A stretch of DNA of 64,000 nt from an uncultured Flavobacteriaceae bacterium (GCA_947500585.1 CANMSN010000006.1:113540-177539), one strand, 5' to 3'. Shown: positions 1 to 9,960, counted from the stretch's first letter. Notes: a model not told the origin generated them from the sequence alone. Translations and numbers: made by a program.

Positions 1-1425
1 ATCTAGTTGTTCTCTATATTTGGCAACCGTACGTCTGGCAATGGGGTATCCTTTTTCTTTTAAAATACCAGCAAGTGCTTCATCCGTTAAAGGTTTCTTC
101 TTGCTTTCATCTTCAATAACAGTTTCAAGAATTTTCTTTATTTCTCTGGTAGATACATCTTCACCTTGGTCATTTTTCATGGATTCGGAAAAGAACTCTT
201 TTATTAATTTTGTTCCGTAAGGCGTATCAACATATTTGCTATTTGCTACTCTAGATACTGTAGAAACATCCATAGAGATTTCATCAGCAATATCTTTAAG
301 AATCATGGGTTTTAAGTTACGCTCGTCACCAGTTAAAAAATAGTCACTTTGATAATGCATAATAGCACTCATGGTTAAAAATAACGTTTGTTGACGCTGT
401 TTAATGGCTTCAATGAACCATTTTGCAGCATCTAGCTTTTGTTTAATAAAAACCACTGCATCTTTTTGTGATTTCGATTTATCTTTAGAGTCTTTATACC
501 CTTTAAGCATGTTGTTATACTCTCTAGATACGTGAAGTTCTGGTGCATTTCTTCCGTTAAGTGTGAGTTCTAGTTCGCCATCAACAATTTTTATAGCAAA
601 ATCTGGTACAACATGTTCAACTATTCTATTATTTCCAGCATAAGAACCACCTGGTTTTGGATTTAAATGTTCTATTTCAGAAATAGCATCCTTTAATTGA
701 ATTTCAGAAACATCAAATTTTTGCAATAATTTTTTGTAATGTTTTTTTGTGAATTGCTCAAAAGCATTGTCAATAATATTAATGGCTAGTTCAGTGTCAG
801 CAGTTTTTTCTTTTCGATGTAACTGAATACTAAGGCATTCTTGTAAGTTTCTAGCGCCAACACCTGCAGGATCTAATTGATGTACAATTTTTAAAACTTT
901 TTCAATATTTTTTTCTGTAGTGTATACGTTTTGAGTGAATGCTAAATCGTCCATGATATCACTTAAATCGCGACGAATGTATCCGCTTTCGTCTACACTA
1001 CCTACCAAAAACTCAGCAATACTGTATTCTTCGTCAGATAATCTATACGTGTTTAATTGATTTATTAAATGCTGCGTAAATGAAGTGCCTGCAGCATAAG
1101 GCATTGTTTTTTCTTCATCATCGCTACTGTAGTTATTTGCTTGCGTTCGATAATCTGGAATTTCATCATCACTTAAATATTCATCAACATTAATATCCTC
1201 AGCATTTATTGTTTCGCTATCACTAAAATCATCAGTGTTATCTAAATCTGAATCATAATCATTTTCACTCTCCTCTTTACCTCCTTCAAGTGCTGGATTT
1301 TCTTCTAATTCTTGTTTTAAACGCTGTTCAAAAGCTTGTGTTGGCAACTGTATCAATTTCATTAATTGAATTTGCTGCGGCGACAGTTTTTGTGATAATT
1401 TAAATTGTAAGTATTGCTTGAGCAT
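1..1425 (-). CDS. rpoN: RNA polymerase sigma-54 factor RpoN (3' end cut by window edge)
   Basis: Alternative sigma factor that directs core RNA polymerase to -24/-12 promoters and needs an AAA+ activator. The reading frame runs 475 codons from the ATG at 1425 to base 1 with no stop, so only the last few residues are missing. The N-terminal Gln/Leu-rich region I (starts MLKQYLQFKLSQ) is followed by an acidic Asp/Glu linker at about residues 50-85, the core-binding domain, and a C-terminal helix-turn-helix (DIADEISMDVSTVSRV). The diagnostic RpoN box ARRTVAKYRE lies at the very end. It follows asnS on the same strand but has its own -7/-33 promoter upstream. Identification is firm. Confidence 0.97.
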   Translation of the reverse strand, partial: MLKQYLQFKLSQKLSPQQIQLMKLIQLPTQAFEQRLKQELEENPALEGGKEESENDYDSDLDNTDDFSDSETINAEDINVDEYLSDDEIPDYRTQANNYSSDDEEKTMPYAAGTSFTQHLINQLNTYRLSDEEYSIAEFLVGSVDESGYIRRDLSDIMDDLAFTQNVYTTEKNIEKVLKIVHQLDPAGVGARNLQECLSIQLHRKEKTADTELAINIIDNAFEQFTKKHYKKLLQKFDVSEIQLKDAISEIEHLNPKPGGSYAGNNRIVEHVVPDFAIKIVDGELELTLNGRNAPELHVSREYNNMLKGYKDSKDKSKSQKDAVVFIKQKLDAAKWFIEAIKQRQQTLFLTMSAIMHYQSDYFLTGDERNLKPMILKDIADEISMDVSTVSRVANSKYVDTPYGTKLIKEFFSESMKNDQGEDVSTREIKKILETVIEDESKKKPLTDEALAGILKEKGYPIARRTVAKYREQLD

Positions 1426-1447
1426 GTTTGGGTTTAAGGTTGTTAAT

Positions 1448-1480
1448 CAAAGATAAAAAAAAAGGAATTAGGTTACCAAA
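1448..1480 (-). promoter_or_regulatory. Bacteroidota-type promoter for rpoN
   Basis: Read on the minus strand, TTTG (1480-1477), a 21-base spacer and TATCTTTG (1455-1448) match the Bacteroidota sigma-A consensus TTTG/TAnnTTTG. The expected transcript start lies about 15-20 bases upstream of the rpoN ATG. Confidence 0.6.
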
Positions 1481-1514
1481 GTCATACCAAACTTCTCATA
1501 TTTCAAACTTTTTC

Positions 1515-2951
1515 TTAAAATTCTGCGTTTTGGGGTGTTCTCGGATAAGGAATAACATCTCTAATATTACCCATACCTGTTGCAAACATAACTAAGCGCT
1601 CGAAACCTAAGCCAAAGCCAGAATGAACTGCTGTACCAAATTTACGTAAATCTAGATACCACCAAAGTTCTTCTTCAGGAATATTTATAGCAGCCATTTT
1701 TTGTTTCAATACATCTAAACGTTCTTCACGCTGTGCTCCTCCAACAATTTCGCCAATACCTGGAAACAAAATGTCCATGGCACGCACTGTTTTTCCATCG
1801 TCATTTAAACGCATGTAAAAGGCCTTTATATTTGCTGGATAATCAAATAATATAACAGGGCATTTAAAGTGTTTTTCAACTAAAAAACGTTCATGTTCAC
1901 TTTGTAAATCCGTTCCCCATTCATCAATTATGTATTTGAATTTCTTTTTCTTATTAGGTTTACTGTTTCGTAAAATATCAATGGCTTCAGTATAACTTAC
2001 TCTTTTAAAATTGTTTTCTGTAACGAAATTTAATTTCTCAATCAAAGTCATATCACTACGTTCGGCTTGGGGTTTTGTTTTTTCCTCGTCTTGTAAACGT
2101 TTGTCTAAAAAGTTTAAGTCTTCAAGATTATGTTCTAGAATATAAGTAATTACAGACTTCAAGAAATCTTCTGCTAAGTCCATATTACCTGCTAAATCCA
2201 TAAAAGCTACTTCAGGCTCAATCATCCAAAACTCAGCTAAATGCCTTGAGGTATTTGAGTTTTCTGCTCTAAAAGTTGGACCAAAAGTATATACTTTTCC
2301 AAGAGACATGGCATAAGTTTCTGCTTCTAATTGTCCTGAAACAGTTAAATTGGTTTCTTTTCCGAAGAAATCTTGAGTATAATCAACGTTACCTTCATCA
2401 TTTAAAGGTGTTTTTTTAGCATCTAAGCTTGTTACTTTAAACATTTCGCCTGCACCTTCAGCATCACTACCTGTAATAATTGGTGTGTGCATATTATAAA
2501 AGCCATTATCATTAAAATATTTGTGAATAGCGAATGATAATGAAGAGCGTAAACGCATTACTGCACTAAAAGTACTTGTTCTAGTTCTTAAATGCGCATG
2601 TTCTCTTAAAAATTCAAAGGAATGTTTTTTAGGTTGAATAGGATATGTTTCAGGATCTGAATCTCCTAGAACCTCCAATTCACTGACCTGGATTTCTACT
2701 TTTTGACCTTTTCCTTGGCTTTCAACCAAATGACCTTTTATATGAACAGCTGCTCCAGTAGTTACTCTTTTTAAAAGTGCTTCATCAAAATTTTCAAAAT
2801 CAACAACACACTGGATATTATTAATGGTAGATCCATCATTTAAAGCAATAAATCGATTTGCTCTAAAGGTTCTAACCCATCCTTTAATATCTACTTCTGG
2901 TAAAGTAATAGTATTTTGAGATAATAATTCTGAAACTGTTTGAGAGATCAT
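1515..2951 (-). CDS. asnS: Asparaginyl-tRNA synthetase
   Basis: Class IIb aminoacyl-tRNA synthetase that charges tRNA-Asn with asparagine in the cytoplasm. An N-terminal OB-fold anticodon-binding domain (about residues 17-105) precedes the catalytic domain. Visible signatures are [11 protein letters not shown], class II motif 2 ([16 protein letters not shown], about residue 228) and motif 3 in the C-terminus ([11 protein letters not shown]), ending in RTPQNAEF. The 478-residue length is normal for bacterial AsnRS. The asparagine enzyme is favoured over AspRS by the [21 protein letters not shown] pattern, which can only be seen in part without an alignment. It lies directly upstream of rpoN on the same strand. 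Confidence 0.97.
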   Translation of the reverse strand: MISQTVSELLSQNTITLPEVDIKGWVRTFRANRFIALNDGSTINNIQCVVDFENFDEALLKRVTTGAAVHIKGHLVESQGKGQKVEIQVSELEVLGDSDPETYPIQPKKHSFEFLREHAHLRTRTSTFSAVMRLRSSLSFAIHKYFNDNGFYNMHTPIITGSDAEGAGEMFKVTSLDAKKTPLNDEGNVDYTQDFFGKETNLTVSGQLEAETYAMSLGKVYTFGPTFRAENSNTSRHLAEFWMIEPEVAFMDLAGNMDLAEDFLKSVITYILEHNLEDLNFLDKRLQDEEKTKPQAERSDMTLIEKLNFVTENNFKRVSYTEAIDILRNSKPNKKKKFKYIIDEWGTDLQSEHERFLVEKHFKCPVILFDYPANIKAFYMRLNDDGKTVRAMDILFPGIGEIVGGAQREERLDVLKQKMAAINIPEEELWWYLDLRKFGTAVHSGFGLGFERLVMFATGMGNIRDVIPYPRTPQNAEF

Positions 2952-3075
2952 ATATAAATGAATTTTTAAAAATATAAATATAAAGGTTTCAATTAGTAAA
3001 AATCAAATTATAAATTCTAAAATGTTTAAAAATTTAAGTTAATTTATAATATAATCTTACAATATGTAATTATAC

Positions 3076-5481
3076 TTAAATATTTGAGCTTTCTTCTTCT
3101 GATTCATCTTCTTCTGGAATAATATTTATAGAAGGTTTCCTTAGCACTTCCTTATTAGCAATAATACGTTCTAAAGAAAGTAATAAAGAGGGTAGCAACA
3201 GTAAATTTGAAAGCATAGCGAATAATAATGTAGCAGAAACTAGTGCTCCTAACGCTACAGTGCCACCGAAGCTCGAAATAGTAAATACCGAAAACCCAAA
3301 GAATAAAACTATGGATGTATAAAACATACTTACACCAGTTTCGCGTAAAGCACCATATACAGATGTTTTAATTTTCCAGTGGTTGGCCTGTAATTCCTGA
3401 CGGTATTTTGCCAAAAAGTGTATAGTATCATCTACCGAAATACCAAAAGCTATGCTAAATACTAAAATGGTAGAAGGTTTTATTGGTACGCCTAAATAAC
3501 CCATTAAACCCGCTGTTACCAATAGCGGTAAAAGATTTGGAATTAGCGATACAATTATCATTCGTCCAGACCTAAACATATATGCCATAAATAAGGATAT
3601 TAAAAGTATAGCAAGTGATAATGAAATTACAAGATTTTTAACCAGATACTTGGTTCCTTTTTGAAAAACCAAAGCTTTGCCCGTCATAATAACATTGTAC
3701 CTGTCTTCTGGAAAAACCTTGTCAATTTTATCTTGAAGATTTTCTTGAATGCGCTCCATTTTATCTGTACCAACATCTTTCATAAACGTTGTAATACGGG
3801 CATATTGGCCAGTGCTATCTACAAAGTTTTTTAGTAAATCAATATTTGAAGACGAGTTTTTTGCATAAGATAATATAAAACTATTTTCTTGAGATGTAGG
3901 TAATTGATAGTATTTCGGGTTGCTATTATAATACGCTTGTTTAGAGTATTTAACCAAATCGACAACAGAAATAGGTTTTGATAGTTCTGGCGTTTCAATA
4001 ATTAAATCTTGTAATTCATTCATGCGTTTTAAGGTAGAGAGTTTCATAACGCCTTTTTCACGTTTCGTGTCTACCATTATTTCTAAAGGCATAATACCGT
4101 TAAACTCTTCTTCAAAAAACCGAATATCTTTTACAAATTTAGATTCTTGGGGCATATCTTCAATTAAACTCCCAGAAATTTTAATTTGATAAATACCAAT
4201 AATACTTGCAATAAGTAAAATTAGAGAAGTAATATATATGGCAATACGCTTTTGTCTTACCATGCGCTCCATCCAATTTACAAAACCACCAATCCAGCGC
4301 TTATTTAAGTGCTCTAAATGACGATCTTTTGGGTAGGGCATAAAGCTATATATAATTGGAATAATCAATAAACAGAGAATGAAAATGGCTAAAATACTTA
4401 GCGATGCCACAATACCAAATTCTTTTAAAAGTTTACTTTCGGTTAAAATAAATGTTGCAAAACCAGAGGCTGTAGTAATGTTAGTCATTAATGTTGCATT
4501 ACCAATTTTTGTAATAACACGTTGTAACGATTTTACTTTATTACCATGTAGTTTAACTTCATGCTGGTATTTATTGATTAAGAAAATACAATTTGGTATG
4601 CCAATTACAATAATTAGAGGAGGAATAAGTGCCGTTAAAACACTTACTTCGTATTCCAAAAGGCCAATAATTCCTAAAGTCCATGCTACACCAATACAAA
4701 CAACAATAAGTGAAATAAAAGTGGCTCGAAACGACCTAAAAAAGAAAAAGAAAATTAAGGAGGTTACCAATAATGCTGCAATAACAAATAAATTAATTTC
4801 GTCAACAATATTTTGAGAATTTAAGGTACGGATATATGGCATCCCTGAAACCCTAACATCTAAGTTGTTTTCTAATTCGAAGGCCTCAATTTTTGGTATT
4901 AAAACATCAACAACAAAATCTTTTCTTGCTGATGTATTTACAATGGCTTTATCCATGTAAACAGCCGATCGTATAGTTTTTGTTTCTTTATTGAATAAGA
5001 AATTATCGTAAAACGGATATTTTTTGAAAAGCTCGTTTTGAAGTGTTTCTATTTGAGCTATGGATTTAATGGAATCTTTAATAAAAGGTTCTAAGTTGAA
5101 CTTTTCATTTGTAGTGTCTTTTATTAATTTTTGAAGGTCTTTTATAGAAATAACTGTTTCAACAGCTTCGCTACTTTTAAAATCTTCAGAAAGTTTGTTC
5201 CAAGCATTTAATTTTTCAACAGTAAAAAGAGAGCTATCTTTTACGCCCAAAACAATAAGGTTTCCCTCCTCGCCAAAGGTTTTCAAAAAATTATTATAAG
5301 TAATATTTACTTCATGATCGTCGGGTAACATATTTGCCTCACTGTAGGCTAAGCGCATGTTTTCCCATTGCTGACTAAAGAAAATAGTAACAATTACAAT
5401 ACCAACAAGAATAATAATTTTATTACGTAAAATTAAACTTGCAATAATATCCCAAAAATCTTTTGTAAAAAATTTAAACAT
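3076..5481 (-). CDS. RND/MMPL (patched-type) superfamily exporter
   Basis: Large inner-membrane protein of the RND superfamily, of the single-gene patched/MMPL/HpnN type rather than the AcrB type. One N-terminal membrane helix (about residues 22-39) and a long extracytoplasmic domain are followed by a block of about five helices (228-380). A second extracytoplasmic domain and a second helix block (610-780) come after. The motif GISVDDTIHFLAKY at about residue 680 is the characteristic proton-relay helix segment of this group. The charged cytoplasmic tail is Glu/Ser-rich. The cargo is unknown; relatives move lipids or hydrophobic molecules. A barrel protein gene lies just upstream and could be its outer-membrane partner, but that is inference. 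Confidence 0.85.
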   Translation of the reverse strand: MFKFFTKDFWDIIASLILRNKIIILVGIVIVTIFFSQQWENMRLAYSEANMLPDDHEVNITYNNFLKTFGEEGNLIVLGVKDSSLFTVEKLNAWNKLSEDFKSSEAVETVISIKDLQKLIKDTTNEKFNLEPFIKDSIKSIAQIETLQNELFKKYPFYDNFLFNKETKTIRSAVYMDKAIVNTSARKDFVVDVLIPKIEAFELENNLDVRVSGMPYIRTLNSQNIVDEINLFVIAALLVTSLIFFFFFRSFRATFISLIVVCIGVAWTLGIIGLLEYEVSVLTALIPPLIIVIGIPNCIFLINKYQHEVKLHGNKVKSLQRVITKIGNATLMTNITTASGFATFILTESKLLKEFGIVASLSILAIFILCLLIIPIIYSFMPYPKDRHLEHLNKRWIGGFVNWMERMVRQKRIAIYITSLILLIASIIGIYQIKISGSLIEDMPQESKFVKDIRFFEEEFNGIMPLEIMVDTKREKGVMKLSTLKRMNELQDLIIETPELSKPISVVDLVKYSKQAYYNSNPKYYQLPTSQENSFILSYAKNSSSNIDLLKNFVDSTGQYARITTFMKDVGTDKMERIQENLQDKIDKVFPEDRYNVIMTGKALVFQKGTKYLVKNLVISLSLAILLISLFMAYMFRSGRMIIVSLIPNLLPLLVTAGLMGYLGVPIKPSTILVFSIAFGISVDDTIHFLAKYRQELQANHWKIKTSVYGALRETGVSMFYTSIVLFFGFSVFTISSFGGTVALGALVSATLLFAMLSNLLLLPSLLLSLERIIANKEVLRKPSINIIPEEDESEEESSNI

Positions 5482-5500
5482 GCATGGTGTAAAAGCTGCG

Positions 5501-5508
5501 CAAAGGTA
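5501..5508 (-). promoter_or_regulatory. -7 box of the RND exporter gene
   Basis: TACCTTTG on the minus strand matches TAnnTTTG and lies 20 bases upstream of the exporter ATG, after the upstream gene has ended. No clear -33 element was found. Confidence 0.45.
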
Positions 5509-5528
5509 GAAAAAAGGACTGTATTACC

Positions 5529-6800
5529 TTATAATGTAACGTTAAATGTAAACTTTAAAGCAATATTATCGGCAAATTCGGGTAAGTGATACGCCCCGTA
5601 GCGGTAAGTAAAACTTAATCCGAAACCAAAAAGCAATTTATTAATCTCAAAACCTGATTCTGTATAACCTTTTTTTAAGGAGTCAAAAGTAATATTTTCA
5701 TGCCTTTCAGGTTGTTTCATGTCTCCAATAGCATATCTAGATATTAAAACAAGTTGAGGTTTAAAACGTTCAGTAATATTAAAAGGTTTTAAATAATGTT
5801 TTAGTTGAAGTGTTATAAATTTATCTGAAAAGAATTCATTAAAAAACATAGTTTCAAAACTATTTAATCCAGCAACTGAAAAACGTTGCATTATAGTTTC
5901 TTTTGTAATATTATTTGGGTAGGCATGATATAAATGGGTTAATGGGATATCGCCCGATGCCATACCAGAAACTAAAGTTATTTCAGAAAAATGGTTGTCT
6001 TCATTACCAATTCTATGAATGGTTCTAAAATCTACTTTCGAAAAATTAAAGTTTCCATTAAAAACATTTTGAAAACTTTTTGTGTACTGTAACGTGAATT
6101 TTGGAAAGCCTTCTTTAATTTCTCTAACATTGGTTTTAGACATCTCGAAATAATCAAAAGGATTCCATTGGAACGCTATTTTGGCGGTACTTAAATCAAA
6201 GTTGTTAAAAACTTCGTTGTTTAATGCATACCCATAGGCGTAAGTTGGATCTATTTTGCTTACTGCAAATTCGGTTTCAGTAGATAATTTATCATTAATC
6301 TCATGTTTAATTGCAATTGCTTTTGTAATATGTTTATGAAACAAATCGATATTTAATAAACGGGGTTCAAAAAATTGAAAAAAACGTTTATCTGTTAAGA
6401 ATTTAGTGCTTCCTGTTTCCTGTAAATCATCAGTATAAGAGAGATTTAGCCATGTATTGGTTTGTTCTGAAATTCTAAAACCACCACCAATACTATATTT
6501 AAAATGGTCATCTCTAAAGCCATAAACTAAATAACTGTTAATACTATATTTTTCAGAAAAAGCATCATTGGTAATACCTCCAATACCCGTTCTAATACCT
6601 TCGTATTGATTATATTTTATTAAATACCTTAAATCAAAATTGAAATATTTTGTTGGGATATAACCATTTCCTAAATGCTGAACGAATTCTTTTCCTTTAA
6701 TTGAGTCTTGTTCTTGTTTAGTTTCAATTTCAGGATTAGTTTGTCCGTATGATAATATGCAACCAAGAATAGAGAAAAACAGAGAAAGATATTTCAGCAT
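5529..6800 (-). CDS. Outer-membrane beta-barrel protein, probably DUF5686 family without its N-terminal domain
   Basis: The 423-residue protein has a signal peptide (MLKYLSLFFSILGCILSYGQ). The rest is a run of alternating hydrophobic/polar strands rich in aromatics and ends in FTFNVTL, as expected of an outer-membrane barrel. The C-terminal pattern GYTESGFEINKLLFGFGLSF resembles the end of DUF5686 proteins, which are usually about 800 residues and carry an N-terminal carboxypeptidase-regulatory-like domain that is absent here. It sits between frr and the RND exporter on the same strand. The function is unknown; an outer-membrane role with the exporter is possible. The family assignment is tentative. 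Confidence 0.6.
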   Translation of the reverse strand: MLKYLSLFFSILGCILSYGQTNPEIETKQEQDSIKGKEFVQHLGNGYIPTKYFNFDLRYLIKYNQYEGIRTGIGGITNDAFSEKYSINSYLVYGFRDDHFKYSIGGGFRISEQTNTWLNLSYTDDLQETGSTKFLTDKRFFQFFEPRLLNIDLFHKHITKAIAIKHEINDKLSTETEFAVSKIDPTYAYGYALNNEVFNNFDLSTAKIAFQWNPFDYFEMSKTNVREIKEGFPKFTLQYTKSFQNVFNGNFNFSKVDFRTIHRIGNEDNHFSEITLVSGMASGDIPLTHLYHAYPNNITKETIMQRFSVAGLNSFETMFFNEFFSDKFITLQLKHYLKPFNITERFKPQLVLISRYAIGDMKQPERHENITFDSLKKGYTESGFEINKLLFGFGLSFTYRYGAYHLPEFADNIALKFTFNVTL

Positions 6801-6826
6801 TAGTTCAATTGGGTAGAATTATAAAA

Positions 6827-6850
6827 AAAAGCGACTGAAACGTCGCTTTT
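6827..6850 (-). terminator. Rho-independent terminator after frr
   Basis: The 9-bp stem AAAAGCGAC (6827-6835) / GTCGCTTTT (6842-6850) has a 6-base loop. On the minus strand it is followed by a T run and starts 5 bases after the frr stop. It closes the pyrH-frr unit. Confidence 0.85.
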
Positions 6851-6854
6851 AAAA

Positions 6855-7412
6855 TTATACGGTCATAATCTCTTTTTCTTTATTATCGAAAAGATCATCA
6901 ACTTTTTTAACGTGAATATCGGTCATTTGTTGCACGTCTATTTCTGCATTTTTCTTTAAATCTTCAGAAACATCGTCATTTTTTTTGATGTCGTTATTAG
7001 CATCTTTACGTGCTGCTCTAATGCTTACTTTGGCATCTTCAGCTTCAGCCTTGGCTTGTTTTGCTAAGTCACGTCTGCGTTCTTCTGTTAATGGAGGCAC
7101 ATTAATAATAATAGTATCTCCGTTATTCATTGGGTTAAAACCAAGATTAGCGTAGGCAATACCACGTTCAATTTCTTGAAGCATGCTTTTTTCCCAAGGT
7201 TGTACTGTAATAGTTCTGCCGTCTGGGGTGTTTACATTTGCTACTTGACTTAACGGTGTTTGAGAGCCATAATAGTCTACCATTACGCTACCTAACATTG
7301 CAGGACTTGCTTTTCCGGCTCTTATATTTACAAATTGCTTTTCTAAATGCTTTATGGCATTTTCCATTGCTTCTTTTGTACTGTCTAATATAAATTGTAT
7401 GTCTTCGTTCAT
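6855..7412 (-). CDS. frr: Ribosome recycling factor
   Basis: Cytoplasmic factor that, with EF-G, splits post-termination ribosomes. The 185-residue length is standard. It begins with the helical region MNEDIQFILDSTKEAMENAI and carries the family signature IRAGKASPAML (about residues 31-41). PLTEERRRDLAKQAK (about 107-121) and the C-terminal helix ending in DNKEKEIMTV also fit. It lies 46 bases downstream of pyrH, the usual pyrH-frr pairing, and is followed at once by a strong terminator. Confidence 0.98.
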   Translation of the reverse strand: MNEDIQFILDSTKEAMENAIKHLEKQFVNIRAGKASPAMLGSVMVDYYGSQTPLSQVANVNTPDGRTITVQPWEKSMLQEIERGIAYANLGFNPMNNGDTIIINVPPLTEERRRDLAKQAKAEAEDAKVSIRAARKDANNDIKKNDDVSEDLKKNAEIDVQQMTDIHVKKVDDLFDNKEKEIMTV

Positions 7413-7458
7413 TGTTTAAACTTTTAGGTCAATTAATATTCAAAAATTACGCCAAATA

Positions 7459-8166
7459 TTATACATTAACTTCTGTTCCTATCTTTTCTCCTGAAACAAC
7501 TTTTAGTAAATTACCTTTTTTATTCATATCAAAAACGATAATTGGTAATTCGTTTTCTTGACTTAATGTAAATGCTGTTGTGTCCATTACTTTTAATCCT
7601 TTGCTCAAAACTTCATCAAAAGATATAGTATTGAATTTTATAGCTTTAGCATCTTTTTCTGGATCTGTATTATAGATTCCATCAACACGTGTTCCTTTTA
7701 AAATAACATCCGCTTCAACCTCTATAGCACGCAAAACGGCAGCTGAATCGGTTGTAAAATAAGGATTTCCCGTACCGCCTCCAAAAATAACTACACGTCC
7801 TTTTTCTAAATGGCGCATAGCTCTTCTTCTAATAAATGGTTCTGCAACTTCATTTATTTTAATAGCCGATTGTAATCTTGTTGGTATGCCGGCATCTTCC
7901 AAAGCACCTTGTAATGCTAAACCGTTTATAACTGTTGCTAGCATACCCATATGGTCACCTTGAACACGATCCATACCTTTACTGGCACCAGCCACACCTC
8001 TAAAGATATTGCCACCACCAATTACTATGGCTACCTCAACCCCTTTACTGGTAATTGTTTTTATATCCTGAGCATACTCTGCTAGTCGTTCTGGATCTAT
8101 ACCGTATTGGCGGTTTCCCATAAGTGCTTCGCCTGATAGTTTGAGAAGTATTCTTTTGTATTTCAT
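7459..8166 (-). CDS. pyrH: UMP kinase
   Basis: Converts UMP to UDP using ATP in pyrimidine nucleotide synthesis. It belongs to the amino acid kinase fold, with the hexameric bacterial form regulated by GTP and UTP. Visible motifs are [16 protein letters not shown] at the N-terminus, IGGGNIFRG (about residue 50), the nucleotide-binding [15 protein letters not shown] (about 130) and [10 protein letters not shown] near the C-terminus. The 235-residue length is typical. It is the first gene of a pyrH-frr operon, with a candidate -7 box about 115 bases upstream. Confidence 0.98.
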   Translation of the reverse strand: MKYKRILLKLSGEALMGNRQYGIDPERLAEYAQDIKTITSKGVEVAIVIGGGNIFRGVAGASKGMDRVQGDHMGMLATVINGLALQGALEDAGIPTRLQSAIKINEVAEPFIRRRAMRHLEKGRVVIFGGGTGNPYFTTDSAAVLRAIEVEADVILKGTRVDGIYNTDPEKDAKAIKFNTISFDEVLSKGLKVMDTTAFTLSQENELPIIVFDMNKKGNLLKVVSGEKIGTEVNV

Positions 8167-8279
8167 GTGATTATATGTATTGTTTTTTTATGGTCACATG
8201 CTGTTCGTAGTTAATCATTTTCTTTAAATGATAAAATTTTGAACATGCTCGTTTCATATGTTTCTTTACTGAGGTTGTG

Positions 8280-8287
8280 CAAATATA
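8280..8287 (-). promoter_or_regulatory. Candidate -7 box for pyrH-frr
   Basis: TATATTTG on the minus strand fits TAnnTTTG. It lies between the hemD terminator and pyrH, leaving a leader of roughly 105 bases. No clear -33 box was found. Confidence 0.4.
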
Positions 8288-8336
8288 AACAATATCTTAA
8301 TTTGCTTGGTTTGATTTTTTAAATGTGCTTATAAAA

Positions 8337-8367
8337 AAACCACTACGCCTAAAAAGGGTAGTGGTTT
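8337..8367 (-). terminator. Rho-independent terminator after hemD
   Basis: The 10-bp perfect stem AAACCACTAC (8337-8346) / GTAGTGGTTT (8358-8367) has an A-rich 11-base loop. A/T runs on both sides allow bidirectional function; by gene order it serves the hemD transcript on the minus strand. Confidence 0.85.
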
Positions 8368-8421
8368 GATTTTTTGTATGTCTTATTTTAAAATAGCGTT
8401 ATTAATATTATAATTTAATCA

Positions 8422-9171
8422 TCATTTCCCCTTATTGACCATATCAATATATTTCTGTAAGGCCATCGTCATAGATGGTGTTTCAGGTGTTGGCGCAGAA
8501 ATATCTACACGCAAACCTTTTTCCTCAACAGCTTTAATGGTGGTGTTTCCAAAAACGGCAATTCTAGTTTCATTTTGTTTAAAATCTGGAAAGTTTTGAA
8601 ATAAAGATTCTATTCCCGACGGACTAAAAAATACCAGAACATCATAATATACATTAGCTAAATCTGATAGATCACTAACCACAGTTTTATAAAATGTAGC
8701 TTGCTTCCAATCTACACCTAAAGCATTCAGTGTATCTGGTACTTCGGGTTTTACTTTATCAGTAGTTGGTAATAAGAATTTTTCGTCTTTATATTTTTTA
8801 ATCAAAGGCGATAATTCAGAAAACGTTCGTTTACCAACATAAATTTTACGTTTTCTGTAAACTACATATTTTTGTAAATAATAAGCAACAGCTTCAGATT
8901 GACAAAAATATTTCATGGTATCTGGAACTTTAAAACGCATTTCATCAGCAACTCTAAAAAAGTGATCTACAGCATTTCTACTAGTAAGAATAATGGCCGT
9001 ATAATTTTTTAAATCTACTTTTTGATGCCTAATATCTTTAGCGTCTACACCTTCAACATGAATAAAAGGTCTAAAATCTATTTTAACCTTTTGTTTATCC
9101 TGTAAATCGAAGTAAGGTGAGTTTTCTATTTTAGGTTCTGGCTGAGATACTAAAATGGTTTTCACTTTCAT
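8422..9171 (-). CDS. hemD: Uroporphyrinogen-III synthase
   Basis: Cyclises hydroxymethylbilane to uroporphyrinogen III in heme biosynthesis. The family is poorly conserved. The two-lobed fold is suggested by KTILVSQPEP at the start, AIILTSRNAVDHFF (about residues 58-71) and DVLVFFSPSGIESLF (about 176-190), the usual TS-N and FxSPSG-type signatures. I chose the internal ATG at 9171 (MKVKTILVS) over a longer frame reaching 9234, because the extra 21 residues are Cys/Lys-rich, overlap the upstream gene and do not fit the family start. The result is 249 residues. A TATCTTTG box inside the 3' end of the upstream gene could drive it separately. Confidence 0.85.
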   Translation of the reverse strand: MKVKTILVSQPEPKIENSPYFDLQDKQKVKIDFRPFIHVEGVDAKDIRHQKVDLKNYTAIILTSRNAVDHFFRVADEMRFKVPDTMKYFCQSEAVAYYLQKYVVYRKRKIYVGKRTFSELSPLIKKYKDEKFLLPTTDKVKPEVPDTLNALGVDWKQATFYKTVVSDLSDLANVYYDVLVFFSPSGIESLFQNFPDFKQNETRIAVFGNTTIKAVEEKGLRVDISAPTPETPSMTMALQKYIDMVNKGK

Positions 9172-9193
9172 AAGCTTCAAATATTTTTCTTTT

Positions 9194-9838
9194 TTATGAA
9201 ATAAACACCTTGTACAAAATGATGTAGGGTGCAATTTCGAGAGCGCAAAGATACAAAATAAAATAAAACAAGTTGTTTTTTATTAAACTTTGATGCGTTT
9301 TGAATGAAGTAATTAGACCTATTAAATTAACTATTAATAGCAGGCCAATAAAAACATAAGCTAAATTTAATGCCCCTTGAAAACGGAAAAGCAAAATGGC
9401 GTTTATTGGTAAAAGCAAAAGCCCTAAATAATTTTTATAACTTATTTTTTGAAACAGATATTCATCAATTAATTTATCAATTTCAAAAATGCTACCAACT
9501 AAACGCTCAATAAGAACTTTAATAAGAATGAAAACACTAATACCAGTAGTTAATTTAAAAAGTATATTGATGTCAATGCTTTTAATATCATAGCTATTTT
9601 GGTATAAAACATAACTAAATACACCTAAGCAAAGCATTAAATTGCCAAATAACAAAGCATCAAAGGTGTCGAAAAACTTTTGCTCACGTGAATATATTTT
9701 CAAATACTTGGAGTTTCCTAAAACATATAAAAAGTCTTCAAATCGTTTAGGCGATTTTAATTTTGCCAAAGCAATAATAACTAGACAAGCTACTAATAGT
9801 ATTGTAAATAATTCAGTTGAATATACATTGCGAATCAT
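9194..9838 (-). CDS. DUF4271 domain integral membrane protein
   Basis: The 214-residue hydrophobic protein has about six predicted membrane helices (roughly residues 7-25, 61-80, 92-110, 137-152, 158-178, 190-208). A polar segment after helix 1 (SPKRFEDFLYVLGNSKYLKIYSRE, split here only for description) matches what is known of DUF4271 proteins of Bacteroidota. These commonly neighbour hemD and a polyprenol mannosyltransferase, as here. No catalytic motif is visible and the function is unknown. It is probably co-transcribed with hemD, since only 22 bases separate it from the chosen hemD start. Confidence 0.8.
   Translation of the reverse strand: MIRNVYSTELFTILLVACLVIIALAKLKSPKRFEDFLYVLGNSKYLKIYSREQKFFDTFDALLFGNLMLCLGVFSYVLYQNSYDIKSIDINILFKLTTGISVFILIKVLIERLVGSIFEIDKLIDEYLFQKISYKNYLGLLLLPINAILLFRFQGALNLAYVFIGLLLIVNLIGLITSFKTHQSLIKNNLFYFILYLCALEIAPYIILYKVFIS
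9246..9253 (-). promoter_or_regulatory. Possible internal promoter for hemD
   Basis: TATCTTTG on the minus strand is the commonest form of the Bacteroidota -7 box. It lies within the last codons of the DUF4271 gene, about 75 bases upstream of the hemD ATG. Confidence 0.4.
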
Positions 9839-9919
9839 ATCATAAAATTATTATAAAATATTAACAATAGCCCTATGATTATTAAGGAATATTTAGAAAA
9901 AATTATCTTTTAAATAATG

Positions 9920-9927
9920 TACATTTG
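9920..9927 (+). promoter_or_regulatory. -7 box of the mannosyltransferase-dihydroorotase operon
   Basis: TACATTTG matches TAnnTTTG and lies 33 bases upstream of the ATG at 9961, in the divergent intergenic region. The -33 element is not obvious. Confidence 0.5.
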
Positions 9928-9960
9928 CTAAAAATTATGTGTTTACAACAAAATTAGAGC

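Noticed and set aside
4379..4816. 145-codon frame on the plus strand inside the RND exporter gene
   Set aside because: Antisense shadow of a membrane-segment coding region; the minus-strand gene is strongly supported.
8422..9234. Long form of HemD starting at 9234
   Set aside because: The added 21 residues are not family-like and overlap the DUF4271 gene; ATG 9171 gives the conserved start.
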